A DNA stretch of 5,094 nt, from positions 1 through 5,094 of the forward strand of contig JAJZAL010000325.1 in NCBI GenBank assembly GCA_021799405.1, written 5' to 3'. Both the position numbers and the translations under genes were made by a program. This document shows positions 1 to 5,094 of the stretch, in pieces; the stretch's first letter is position 1; every line of letters starts with the position of its first letter. The notes beneath the pieces are model-generated. The model was not told the origin of the DNA and did not search any database. It saw only the letters and a list, made by a program, of their open reading frames with translations. This stretch comes from Acidobacteriota bacterium (GTDB taxonomy: Bacteria > Acidobacteriota > Terriglobia > Terriglobales > Acidobacteriaceae).

Positions 1-2
1 TT

Positions 3-1556
3 GCCCTGCCCAGCCAATTGCTTGCCCGCAAGTCGATCGATAAGCTGATCCGGGACGCCGAGGAGCCCGAGCATGCGCTGCGCAAGAGCCTGGGCCCCTG
101 GTCGCTCACCGCGCTCGGCATCGGCGCCGTTATCGGCTCAGGCATCTTCACAGTCATCGGCACTGCCATGGCCGGGCAGCATTTCGGCCAGCCCTCCATC
201 GAAAACACCCCGCTGCTCCACTATCTGCTGCTTCATACCGCCATGGCCGGCCGACCCGGCGCAGGCCCGGCGCTGGCGCTTTCGCTGGTGCTGGTGGCCA
301 TCGTCTGCGCCTTTACCGGCCTTTGCTACGCCGAGCTTTCGTCGATGATCCCCATCGCCGGCTCGGCCTACACTTACACTTACGCCACGCTGGGCGAGCT
401 GGTTGCGTGGATCATCGGCTGGGACCTCATCCTTGAATACGCATTCTCCAACATGAGCGTCAGCGTGGGCTTCGCCGCCCACATCGTCGATCTGATGGAC
501 TGGTTCGGCCTTCATCCGCCGCTCATGTGGATCTCGCCTGCCTATCTGCCCACCGGCCTCCAGGATCTTGCCGGCCACGCGCTCTACAACCCCGGCTGGC
601 ACTTCGGCTTCAACATCCCCGCCTTCCTCATCGTCATGATCCTCACGGTGATCCTGGTCCGCGGCATCCGCGAATCAGCGCGCACCAACAACATCCTGGT
701 ACTCGTCAAGATGGCTGCCATTCTGGTCTTCATCTTTGCCGCGGCCAGCTTCATCAAGCCGCGCTACTGGCACCCCTTCATGCCCGAGGGCTGGAGCGGC
801 GTACTCACCGGCGGCTCCATCATCTTCTTCACCTATATCGGATTCGACTCAGTCTCCACCGCCGCCGAAGAGTGCCGCAATCCGCAGCGAGACCTGCCCT
901 TCGGCATTCTCGCCACGCTGGTCGCCTGCACGCTGCTCTATGGCGGCGTGGCGATCGTGCTCAGCGGCATCGTGCCCTGGCAATCGGTCATGGGTGACGC
1001 CGCGCCTGTCGTCAACGCCCTCAAGCGCCTTGCGCTTCAGCATGGCAATGGCACCCTGCACTGGACACGCCTCTTCGTCCTCATCGGCGCGCTGCTGGGC
1101 ATGATCTCGTCGATCCTCGTCTTTCAGCTTGGCCAGGCGCGCGTCTGGTTCGCCATGTCACGCGACGGCCTGCTGCCCTCGGTCTTCAGCCGTATCCATC
1201 CCCGCTTCCGCACGCCGGCCGTCTCCACATGGGTGGCCGGATTCGTCGTCGGTATCCCCGCCGGTCTGCTCGACATCGGCACCGTCTCGAACCTTTCCAA
1301 CATCGGCACGCTCTTTGCATTTGTGCTGGTATCGATCGCCGTGCTCGTCCTGCGCTACCGCGAGCCTGATCGCTGCCGCGGCTTCCGCGCCCCGCTCGGA
1401 CCCGTCTTTCCGGTACTCAGCATCGTCTTCTGCATCCTGCTGATGATGGGACTCGAAGTGATGACCTGGATGGCCTTCTTCGCCTGGCTCATCACCGGCC
1501 TCGTGATTTATTTCCTCTACAGCCGCCACCGCTCCGAGTTTGCGGGAATGCGCTAG
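3..1556 (+). CDS. APC-superfamily amino acid permease (cationic amino acid transporter-like), 5' partial
   Basis: Inner-membrane secondary transporter that probably takes up amino acids; the substrate cannot be read from sequence. Residue numbers count from the TTG at 18. TM1 carries the APC unwound-helix motif GIGAVIGSGIF (34-44), which in this family contacts the substrate backbone. TM6 carries GFDSVSTAAEE (275-285), and the conserved cytoplasmic loop ARVWFAMSRDGLLP lies at 374-387. About 12 hydrophobic segments run to residue 500, followed by a short basic tail. A loop of roughly 30 residues between TM1 and TM2 (53-83, rich in Pro, Gly and His) is longer than in many APC members; I recall it from acidobacterial homologues. 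The frame is open to the window edge and no Shine-Dalgarno precedes TTG 18, so the true start is probably just outside. The family is clear; the substrate is a guess. Confidence 0.95.
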   Translation, partial: ALPSQLLARKSIDKLIRDAEEPEHALRKSLGPWSLTALGIGAVIGSGIFTVIGTAMAGQHFGQPSIENTPLLHYLLLHTAMAGRPGAGPALALSLVLVAIVCAFTGLCYAELSSMIPIAGSAYTYTYATLGELVAWIIGWDLILEYAFSNMSVSVGFAAHIVDLMDWFGLHPPLMWISPAYLPTGLQDLAGHALYNPGWHFGFNIPAFLIVMILTVILVRGIRESARTNNILVLVKMAAILVFIFAAASFIKPRYWHPFMPEGWSGVLTGGSIIFFTYIGFDSVSTAAEECRNPQRDLPFGILATLVACTLLYGGVAIVLSGIVPWQSVMGDAAPVVNALKRLALQHGNGTLHWTRLFVLIGALLGMISSILVFQLGQARVWFAMSRDGLLPSVFSRIHPRFRTPAVSTWVAGFVVGIPAGLLDIGTVSNLSNIGTLFAFVLVSIAVLVLRYREPDRCRGFRAPLGPVFPVLSIVFCILLMMGLEVMTWMAFFAWLITGLVIYFLYSRHRSEFAGMR

Positions 1557-1576
1557 TCGCGGCGCGCCGCCAAAAG

Positions 1577-1730
1577 GGCGTGCGCGTCCCGGGCACCGGC
1601 GCTCACGCCGGCATCCTCCCGCCGCGGCATCCGCAAGTTCCTCAAGAACCACCCGCATGTAGCGGGGATTGAGGAAGCACCGCAGAATGAGGGCGGCATG
1701 GGGGCCACGCTGGTGGAGTTGAGGCGGTAG
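1577..1730 (+). pseudogene. Decayed 3' fragment of mutS2 (end of Smr domain)
   Basis: Two readable blocks resemble the end of MutS2, a MutS-related ATPase with a C-terminal Smr nuclease domain. Block one (1577-1603) reads GVRVPGTGA, where the family usually has VRxIHGKGTGAL, so the HGK part of the Smr signature is gone. Block two, shifted by +1 (1620-1730), reads RRGIRKFLKNHPHV and later NEGGMGATLVEL before a TAG at 1728, which matches the usual MutS2 ending. An imperfect duplication lies between the blocks. Only about 50 codons remain, beginning about 20 bases after the permease stop, so there is no room for the ATPase or a start. I infer a non-functional relic of a deleted or rearranged mutS2. 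The similarity is judged from memory, not by a search. Confidence 0.62.
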
Positions 1731-1735
1731 GATCT

Positions 1736-1764
1736 TTGCAAAATAACTACAACGTAGCTACACT
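1736..1764 (+). promoter_or_regulatory. Sigma70-like promoter of the toxin-antitoxin operon
   Basis: TTGCAA (1736-1741) and TACACT (1759-1764) each match 4 of 6 consensus bases and are separated by an ideal 17 bp. Transcription would start near 1771, giving a leader of about 20 bases before the toxin ATG at 1792. The stretch is A+T-rich compared with the G+C-rich relic upstream and starts only 5 bases after its stop codon. Position and spacing are convincing; the hexamers are moderate. Confidence 0.5.
1744..1762. promoter_or_regulatory. Candidate antitoxin operator (direct repeat inside the promoter)
   Basis: TAACTACA (1744-1751) and TAGCTACA (1755-1762) match at 7 of 8 bases with an 11-bp period, so both copies face the same side of the helix. 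The second copy overlaps the -10 hexamer. The right copy sits in the 8-bp palindrome GTAGCTAC (1754-1761), and CTAC-AAC-GTAG (1747-1757) forms a further inverted repeat. Ribbon-helix-helix antitoxins commonly bind short repeated sites in their own promoter. Binding here would occlude RNA polymerase, so autorepression by the downstream antitoxin is the likely role. This is inferred from position and family. Confidence 0.42.
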
Positions 1765-1791
1765 GGCTTCGTGGGCTGAGAAAGCTGGGCC

Positions 1792-2082
1792 ATGGACGAC
1801 GAGCTGTTCGACTGGGACGACGCAAACATCCTGCATCTTGCGGAGCACGGCGTTGCTCCGGAAGATGCCGAAGATGTTCTTCTCGGCGAGACGCTGGAAA
1901 TGGGCTTCAATAATGGCGAACCAGGAGAGGACCGGTGGTCCTATATTGGTGAAACGATGGGGGGCAGAGTGCTTCAGGTCATCATTACCATGCGAGGCGG
2001 AAAGATTCGTGTGGTAACGGCATTCAGGCCAACCACGCGCGATGAGATTTCCTATCACGAGTACAGGATGGAACGGCAATGA
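1792..2082 (+). CDS. brnT: BrnT-family type II toxin (RelE-like fold ribonuclease)
   Basis: Predicted cytoplasmic toxin of a type II toxin-antitoxin pair. Characterised BrnT has a RelE-like fold and blocks translation by cutting RNA. The 96-residue length fits the family. Visible family features are the N-terminal FDWDDAN (6-12), HLAEHGVAPEDAEDVLL (15-31), an RWSYIGETMGGRVLQVI strand region (48-64), and a C-terminal GKIRVVTAFRPTTRDEISYHEY (70-91), corresponding to the usual R(I/V)IxARxAxxxExxxY ending. Position 18 is Glu where many relatives have Lys or Arg before HG. The ATG at 1792 is fixed by an in-frame TGA at 1777; only a weak GAGAAAG-type ribosome site precedes it. The stop overlaps the next gene as ATGA, so the two are translationally coupled. 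Toxin-first order is normal for brnT loci. Confidence 0.88.
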   Translation: MDDELFDWDDANILHLAEHGVAPEDAEDVLLGETLEMGFNNGEPGEDRWSYIGETMGGRVLQVIITMRGGKIRVVTAFRPTTRDEISYHEYRMERQ

Positions 2083-2420
2083 GCAATTTCAAGCTTCCCA
2101 AATTCGCGAATGAAGACGAAGAAGCCAAGTGGTGGTATGAAAACCGGGAGCTGATCTCCGACGAGTTTCAGAAGGCCGCAAAGGAGGGCCGTCTACGCAC
2201 CGGAGGTATACGGCGGCTCTTCGCCGAAAAGGGGATACCATTTCCGGAGACGAAGGCAACGCCGACACCCACCACAACCATCCGCCTCGATCCGGACGAT
2301 ATCGCCAAGGCGCGCATGCAGGCTGCCGAGCGCGGATTACGCTACCAGACTTATCTGAAGATGATCATTCACGAAGCGCTGCGCAAAGCCGAGGAAGAAA
2401 AGAAGTCGGCTGCGGCGTAA
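2079..2420 (+). CDS. CopG/ribbon-helix-helix antitoxin of the BrnT pair
   Basis: Predicted 113-residue antitoxin that should neutralise the upstream toxin and repress the shared promoter. The N-terminal part carries LPKFANEDEEAKWWYENREL (6-25), the acidic-aromatic segment typical of the CopG-type antitoxin family (COG5304-like) and a plausible toxin-binding region. The C-terminal part has the ribbon-helix-helix: a beta strand TTTIRL (65-70), helix one DPDDIAKARMQAAER (71-85), a turn at G86, then YQTYLKMIIHEALRK (89-103). A charged, probably disordered tail follows (AEEEKKSAAA). The start ATG overlaps the toxin stop by 4 bp, and AGGA at 2065-2068 is a possible ribosome site within the toxin gene. 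Such pairs are often annotated BrnT/BrnA; the N-terminus here is of the CopG_antitoxin type rather than classical BrnA, so I leave the symbol blank. Confidence 0.88.
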   Translation: MSNFKLPKFANEDEEAKWWYENRELISDEFQKAAKEGRLRTGGIRRLFAEKGIPFPETKATPTPTTTIRLDPDDIAKARMQAAERGLRYQTYLKMIIHEALRKAEEEKKSAAA

Positions 2421-2636
2421 AATGGGGCCGAGTTGCATTGTTATTGTTGCAGTCCGCGAGGAGCAACCGCTGACCCTTCGACCCCCTGCATTCGCCGCGG
2501 AGAACTCCGGCCGGTCAGGATAACAAAGAGTGGTTTGATTTCAGCCTATCCCGCCCCAAAGCGAGGCATGGGTGCCCGGCGGCCTCGACCATATAACATG
2601 GATTTGATTTCCACGGCGGGCTTTTCGAGGTAAGCG
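2421..2636. other. Non-coding spacer with short repeats
   Basis: No convincing gene lies between the antitoxin and the orphan gene. Visible pieces are a tandem ATTGTT pair (2437-2448), an inverted repeat CTGACC (2470-2475) / GGTCAG (2513-2518) around a G+C-rich stretch, and TTTGATTTC occurring twice (2534-2542 and 2603-2611). TATAAC (2592-2597) could be a -10 for the orphan gene, but no good -35 lies 16-18 bp upstream. I see no clear intrinsic terminator for the toxin-antitoxin operon, so read-through into the orphan gene is possible. Confidence 0.5.
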
Positions 2637-2639
2637 GTG
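2627..2639 (+). promoter_or_regulatory. Ribosome binding site fixing a GTG start
   Basis: GAGG (2627-2630) stands 6 bases before GTG 2637. An in-frame TAA at 2631-2633 lies between them, so the GTG is the most upstream start available to the orphan gene. Good spacing plus a stop immediately before the start supports both the gene and this start. Confidence 0.6.
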
Positions 2640-3344
2640 CATAGAATCTGCCCCAATCCAAAAGCGTGGTTGGATGTATTTGAAAGGCTATGCGCCCATG
2701 CTTCAAAAAACCTGTGTGCGCCAGAATATCCACCGCCCCCGCTGATTCTAGGCGGTTGGATCTACAGCAACGACTCGCAGAAGAAAGACAGATGGGAGGA
2801 AACTGTCGCTTGGGCAGAAAAGAACGGCTGCTCAAGCACTGTTGCGTTATGCGATGACGACTTTTATTGGGTTGAAGAGATAACCGATTACAGGATTGGG
2901 CCAATGGGTGGCCCTATGTATCTTGACTGGGACTTTACCTCAAAGGCGCGCCCTACGCGCGAAACTCTGAATCGGCTCATCGAACTTCTCCGCGCTAACT
3001 GGACATCCATCGCCGGGTCGGGACTTGCGAGCGTGACGCAGCCGGTCGTTTTTTCCGGCAGGAAGGCGCGCTGCTTGAAGGTCAGGGCATACGTTTACGC
3101 TCAGCCCCCTTGGGGCACCTGGGATTGTCTCTCTGCCGATGAAACTCAACGCAGATCTTTTACCAAGCTTCGGAGTAGTATCAACGCCGCACTCGCTCCT
3201 CACCAAACGGACCACATTCTATTCGTCGCTACTGATGTCCCTCCTGCCTTATGGTCAAACGAAGCAGGTAATTGCAGACTAAGAAATGAGGCCTCGGAAG
3301 GATCTAACGTCCGAGGCCCTGCTGATCGCGAAATCTGGCGTTGA
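2637..3344 (+). CDS. Hypothetical protein, unrecognised family, possibly altered C-terminus
   Basis: I do not recognise this 235-residue protein. It looks globular and cytoplasmic, with no signal peptide or membrane segment and many aromatics (about ten Trp). Notable segments are PPPPLILGGWIYSNDSQKKDR (32-52), WEETVAWAEKNGC (53-65), the acidic-aromatic LCDDDFYWVEEI (71-82), GPMGGPMYLDWDF (88-100), and a possible alpha-beta end ILFVATDVPPALW (194-206). Cys residues at 5, 19, 27, 65, 72, 146, 164 and 213 are not arranged as a zinc knuckle. The first 180 bases hold about 51% G+C against 60-65% in the flanking genes, which suggests transfer. GTG start with a well-spaced GAGG. Residues 218-228 are encoded by the hairpin I assign to clpB termination, so the last 20 or so residues are probably not ancestral. 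It could be an expressed gene or a recently truncated one. Confidence 0.72.
   Translation: MHRICPNPKAWLDVFERLCAHASKNLCAPEYPPPPLILGGWIYSNDSQKKDRWEETVAWAEKNGCSSTVALCDDDFYWVEEITDYRIGPMGGPMYLDWDFTSKARPTRETLNRLIELLRANWTSIAGSGLASVTQPVVFSGRKARCLKVRAYVYAQPPWGTWDCLSADETQRRSFTKLRSSINAALAPHQTDHILFVATDVPPALWSNEAGNCRLRNEASEGSNVRGPADREIWR
3290..3318 (-). terminator. Intrinsic terminator of clpB
   Basis: GGCCTCGGA (3290-3298) and TCCGAGGCC (3310-3318) form a perfect 9-bp stem, 7 of 9 pairs G-C, with an 11-base loop. Read on the - strand the stem is followed by TCATTTCTT, a modest U-rich run, and it lies about 48 bases after the clpB stop. On the + strand no U-run follows, so it should act mainly on clpB. 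It sits inside the 3' end of the convergent orphan gene. Confidence 0.68.
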
Positions 3345-3365
3345 ATTGCTAACTCCGCGGCGGTC

Positions 3366-5094
3366 TTACGCCATCGCCTCCCGCCCCATCGTCTCAAAGA
3401 CCAACTGGTTTGAGCGGCGATCCACGTCGATCCGCACATGCGTGCCGTGCAGCACCTCGCCGTCGAGGATCTTCATCGCCAGCGGGTCCTGCACCATGCG
3501 CTGCAAGGCCCTCTTCAGCGGGCGCGCGCCATAAGCCGCATCCGACCCCGATGCCAGAATCAGTTGCCGCGCCGGCTCGGTCAGCTCCAGCGAAATCTGC
3601 CGGTCTTCGAGCAGCCTGCGCACTTCGTTCAGCCGCATCTCGAGAATCTGGCTCATCTGCGCCGCGCCCAGCGGACGATAGATCACAATATCATCCACGC
3701 GGTTCAGAAACTCCGGCCGGAAGTGCTCGCGCAAAATACGCATCACGCTCTCGCGGGCCATGTCGTAATCGCGGTCGCTCTTGAGTGCTTCGGCACCGAG
3801 AAAAGCCGAGCCCAGGTTCGACGTCATAATCAGTACCGTGTTCTTGAAGTCCACGGTGCGGCCCTTCGAGTCGGTCAGCCGGCCGTCGTCCATCACCTGC
3901 AGCAGCACATTGAAGACATCCGCGTGCGCCTTCTCAATCTCATCGAAGAGAATCACCGCGTACGGCCGGCGCCGCACGGCCTCAGTCAACTGGCCGCCCT
4001 CGTCGTAGCCCACATATCCCGGCGGAGCGCCGATCAGCCGCGCCACGGCGTGCTTCTCCATATACTCGCTCATGTCGATGCGCACCATGGCCTGCTCATC
4101 GTCAAAGAGAAACTCGGCCAATGCCCGCGCCGTCTCCGTCTTGCCCACGCCCGTCGGCCCGAGAAAGATAAACGAACCGATGGGTCGCCGGGGATCGCTG
4201 AGGCCCGCGCGCGAACGGCGAATCGCGTTCGCCACAACACTGAGCGCCGCATCCTGCCCCACGACGCGCTCGCGCAGCCGCTCTTCCATCTGCACGAGCT
4301 TCTTCACTTCGCCCTCCAGCATGCGCGCGACCGGAATGCCGGTCCACTTGCTCACGATCCTGGCGATGTCCTCCTCGTCCACCTCTTCCTTCAGCATGCG
4401 TGCCGTGCCCGCATTGCCGTCCTGCAGAGCATTCATCTCTTTCAGCTCGCGCTCCAGTTTGGGTAGTTCGCCGTACTGGATCTGCGCGGCGCGGTCGAGC
4501 TGGCCCTTGCGGGTCTGCTCCTCGGCCTCGAAGCGCAGCGCCTCAATCTGCTTCTTCAGTTCGCCGATGCGGTTGATGGCGTCGCGCTCCCTGGTCCAGC
4601 GCGCGCGCAGCGCTGTAATCTGCTCTCGCAATGCGGCGATCTCGCGTTCGACGGCCTCCAGACGTTCGCGGCTGTTCGTGTCGGTCTCGCGCTTCAGCGC
4701 AGCGCGCTCGATTTCAAGCGACGTCGCCTCGCGCTCCAGCTGGTCGATCTCGGTCGGCACCGAGCCGATCTGAATCGCAAGCGAGGCCGCCGCCTCGTCC
4801 ACAAGGTCAATCGCCTTGTCGGGCAGAAAGCGGTCGCTGATGTAGCGGTGCGAGAGCGTGGCGGCGGCCACAATCGCCGCATCCTTGATGCGCACGTTGT
4901 GGTGCGCCTCGTAGCGCTCCTTCAGCCCGCGCAGGATCGCGATCGTGTCCTCGACATTCGGCTCGCCTACGTAGACGATCTGGAAGCGGCGTTCGAGGGC
5001 CGCGTCCTTTTCGATGTACTTCCGGTATTCGTTAAGCGTGGTGGCTCCGATCGCACGCAGGTCGCCTCGTGCCAGCGCCGGCTTCAGCATGTTG
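3366..5094 (-). CDS. clpB: ClpB, ATP-dependent disaggregase (Hsp100), 5' partial
   Basis: Hexameric AAA+ chaperone that threads aggregated proteins through its pore, working with DnaK/DnaJ/GrpE in the cytoplasm. Numbers count from the ATG at 5090. The visible part starts late in nucleotide-binding domain 1: [18 protein letters not shown] (12-29) and the twin arginines LERRF (32-36). The M-domain coiled coil occupies about 115-235 (Arg/Glu-rich heptads), which separates ClpB from ClpA and most ClpC. NBD2 follows with Walker A GPTGVGKT (311-318), pore loop GYVG (358-361), Walker B VILFDE (379-384), sensor-1 TSN (423-425), arginine finger FLNR (461-464) and sensor-2 GARPLKR (521-527). All key residues are intact. 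The stop is TAA at 3366-3368. Full ClpB is about 860 residues, so roughly 280-290 N-terminal residues (N domain, NBD1 Walker A) lie beyond the window. The reading frame continues past 5090 with an Asn codon, so that ATG is internal. Confidence 0.97.
   Translation of the reverse strand, partial: NMLKPALARGDLRAIGATTLNEYRKYIEKDAALERRFQIVYVGEPNVEDTIAILRGLKERYEAHHNVRIKDAAIVAAATLSHRYISDRFLPDKAIDLVDEAAASLAIQIGSVPTEIDQLEREATSLEIERAALKRETDTNSRERLEAVEREIAALREQITALRARWTRERDAINRIGELKKQIEALRFEAEEQTRKGQLDRAAQIQYGELPKLERELKEMNALQDGNAGTARMLKEEVDEEDIARIVSKWTGIPVARMLEGEVKKLVQMEERLRERVVGQDAALSVVANAIRRSRAGLSDPRRPIGSFIFLGPTGVGKTETARALAEFLFDDEQAMVRIDMSEYMEKHAVARLIGAPPGYVGYDEGGQLTEAVRRRPYAVILFDEIEKAHADVFNVLLQVMDDGRLTDSKGRTVDFKNTVLIMTSNLGSAFLGAEALKSDRDYDMARESVMRILREHFRPEFLNRVDDIVIYRPLGAAQMSQILEMRLNEVRRLLEDRQISLELTEPARQLILASGSDAAYGARPLKRALQRMVQDPLAMKILDGEVLHGTHVRIDVDRRSNQLVFETMGREAMA

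Noticed and set aside
1559..1570. 12-bp perfect palindrome GCGGCGCGCCGC just after the permease stop
   Set aside because: It has no loop and no U-run, so it is not a terminator; such palindromes arise readily in G+C-rich DNA.
1596..1611. Hairpin CCGGCG-CTCA-CGCCGG as a permease terminator
   Set aside because: The stem is only 6 bp, no U-run follows, and it falls within the MutS2-like relic, where the repeats have another explanation.
1736..2017. 93-codon frame overlapping the toxin gene in another frame
   Set aside because: It would start in the -35 element and lies across the well supported BrnT gene.
2433..2633. 66-codon frame in the spacer, starting at TTG
   Set aside because: No ribosome site, no family resemblance, Arg/Pro-rich composition; looks like chance.
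2515..2904. 129-codon frame on the - strand
   Set aside because: Overlaps the better supported orphan gene and has no recognisable domain.
3438..4466. 342-codon open frame antisense to clpB
   Set aside because: It lies wholly opposite intact clpB, is His/Arg/Leu-rich low-complexity, and is the usual shadow of G+C-rich codon use.

Overview
The window is about 60-65% G+C at its two ends. It carries the 3' part of an APC-family amino acid permease on the + strand and the 3' two thirds of clpB on the - strand. The permease has a long loop between TM1 and TM2, and from memory this and its residue pattern most resemble Acidobacteriota (Terriglobales-like soil bacteria). That assignment is an inference; no rRNA or other marker gene is present.

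Layout: (1) 3-1556, permease, 5' end outside the window. (2) 1577-1730, a short decayed reading that resembles the C-terminal end of a MutS2 Smr domain, in two frames and ending at a TAG. (3) 1736-2420, a compact type II toxin-antitoxin operon. It has a sigma70-like promoter containing a direct repeat of one-helical-turn period, then a BrnT-family toxin, then a CopG/ribbon-helix-helix antitoxin overlapping the toxin by ATGA. (4) 2421-2636, a non-coding spacer with short repeats. (5) 2637-3344, a 235-codon unrecognised gene, near 51% G+C over its first 180 bases. Its last codons run through a 9-bp hairpin that looks like the clpB terminator. (6) 3366-5094, clpB, convergent with the orphan gene, N-terminal part outside the window.

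The two ends are housekeeping-type genes. The roughly 1.8 kb between them looks like an accessory insertion site: a gene relic, a mobile toxin-antitoxin pair and a low-G+C orphan whose 3' end abuts the clpB terminator. The toxin and antitoxin should work as a self-repressing pair, with the antitoxin neutralising the toxin and the complex binding the promoter repeat. Nothing in the sequence ties the orphan gene functionally to the pair or to clpB. No RNA gene, CRISPR array, transposase or integrase is visible. The best leads are the promoter repeat as an operator, the unrecognised orphan and the MutS2 relic.
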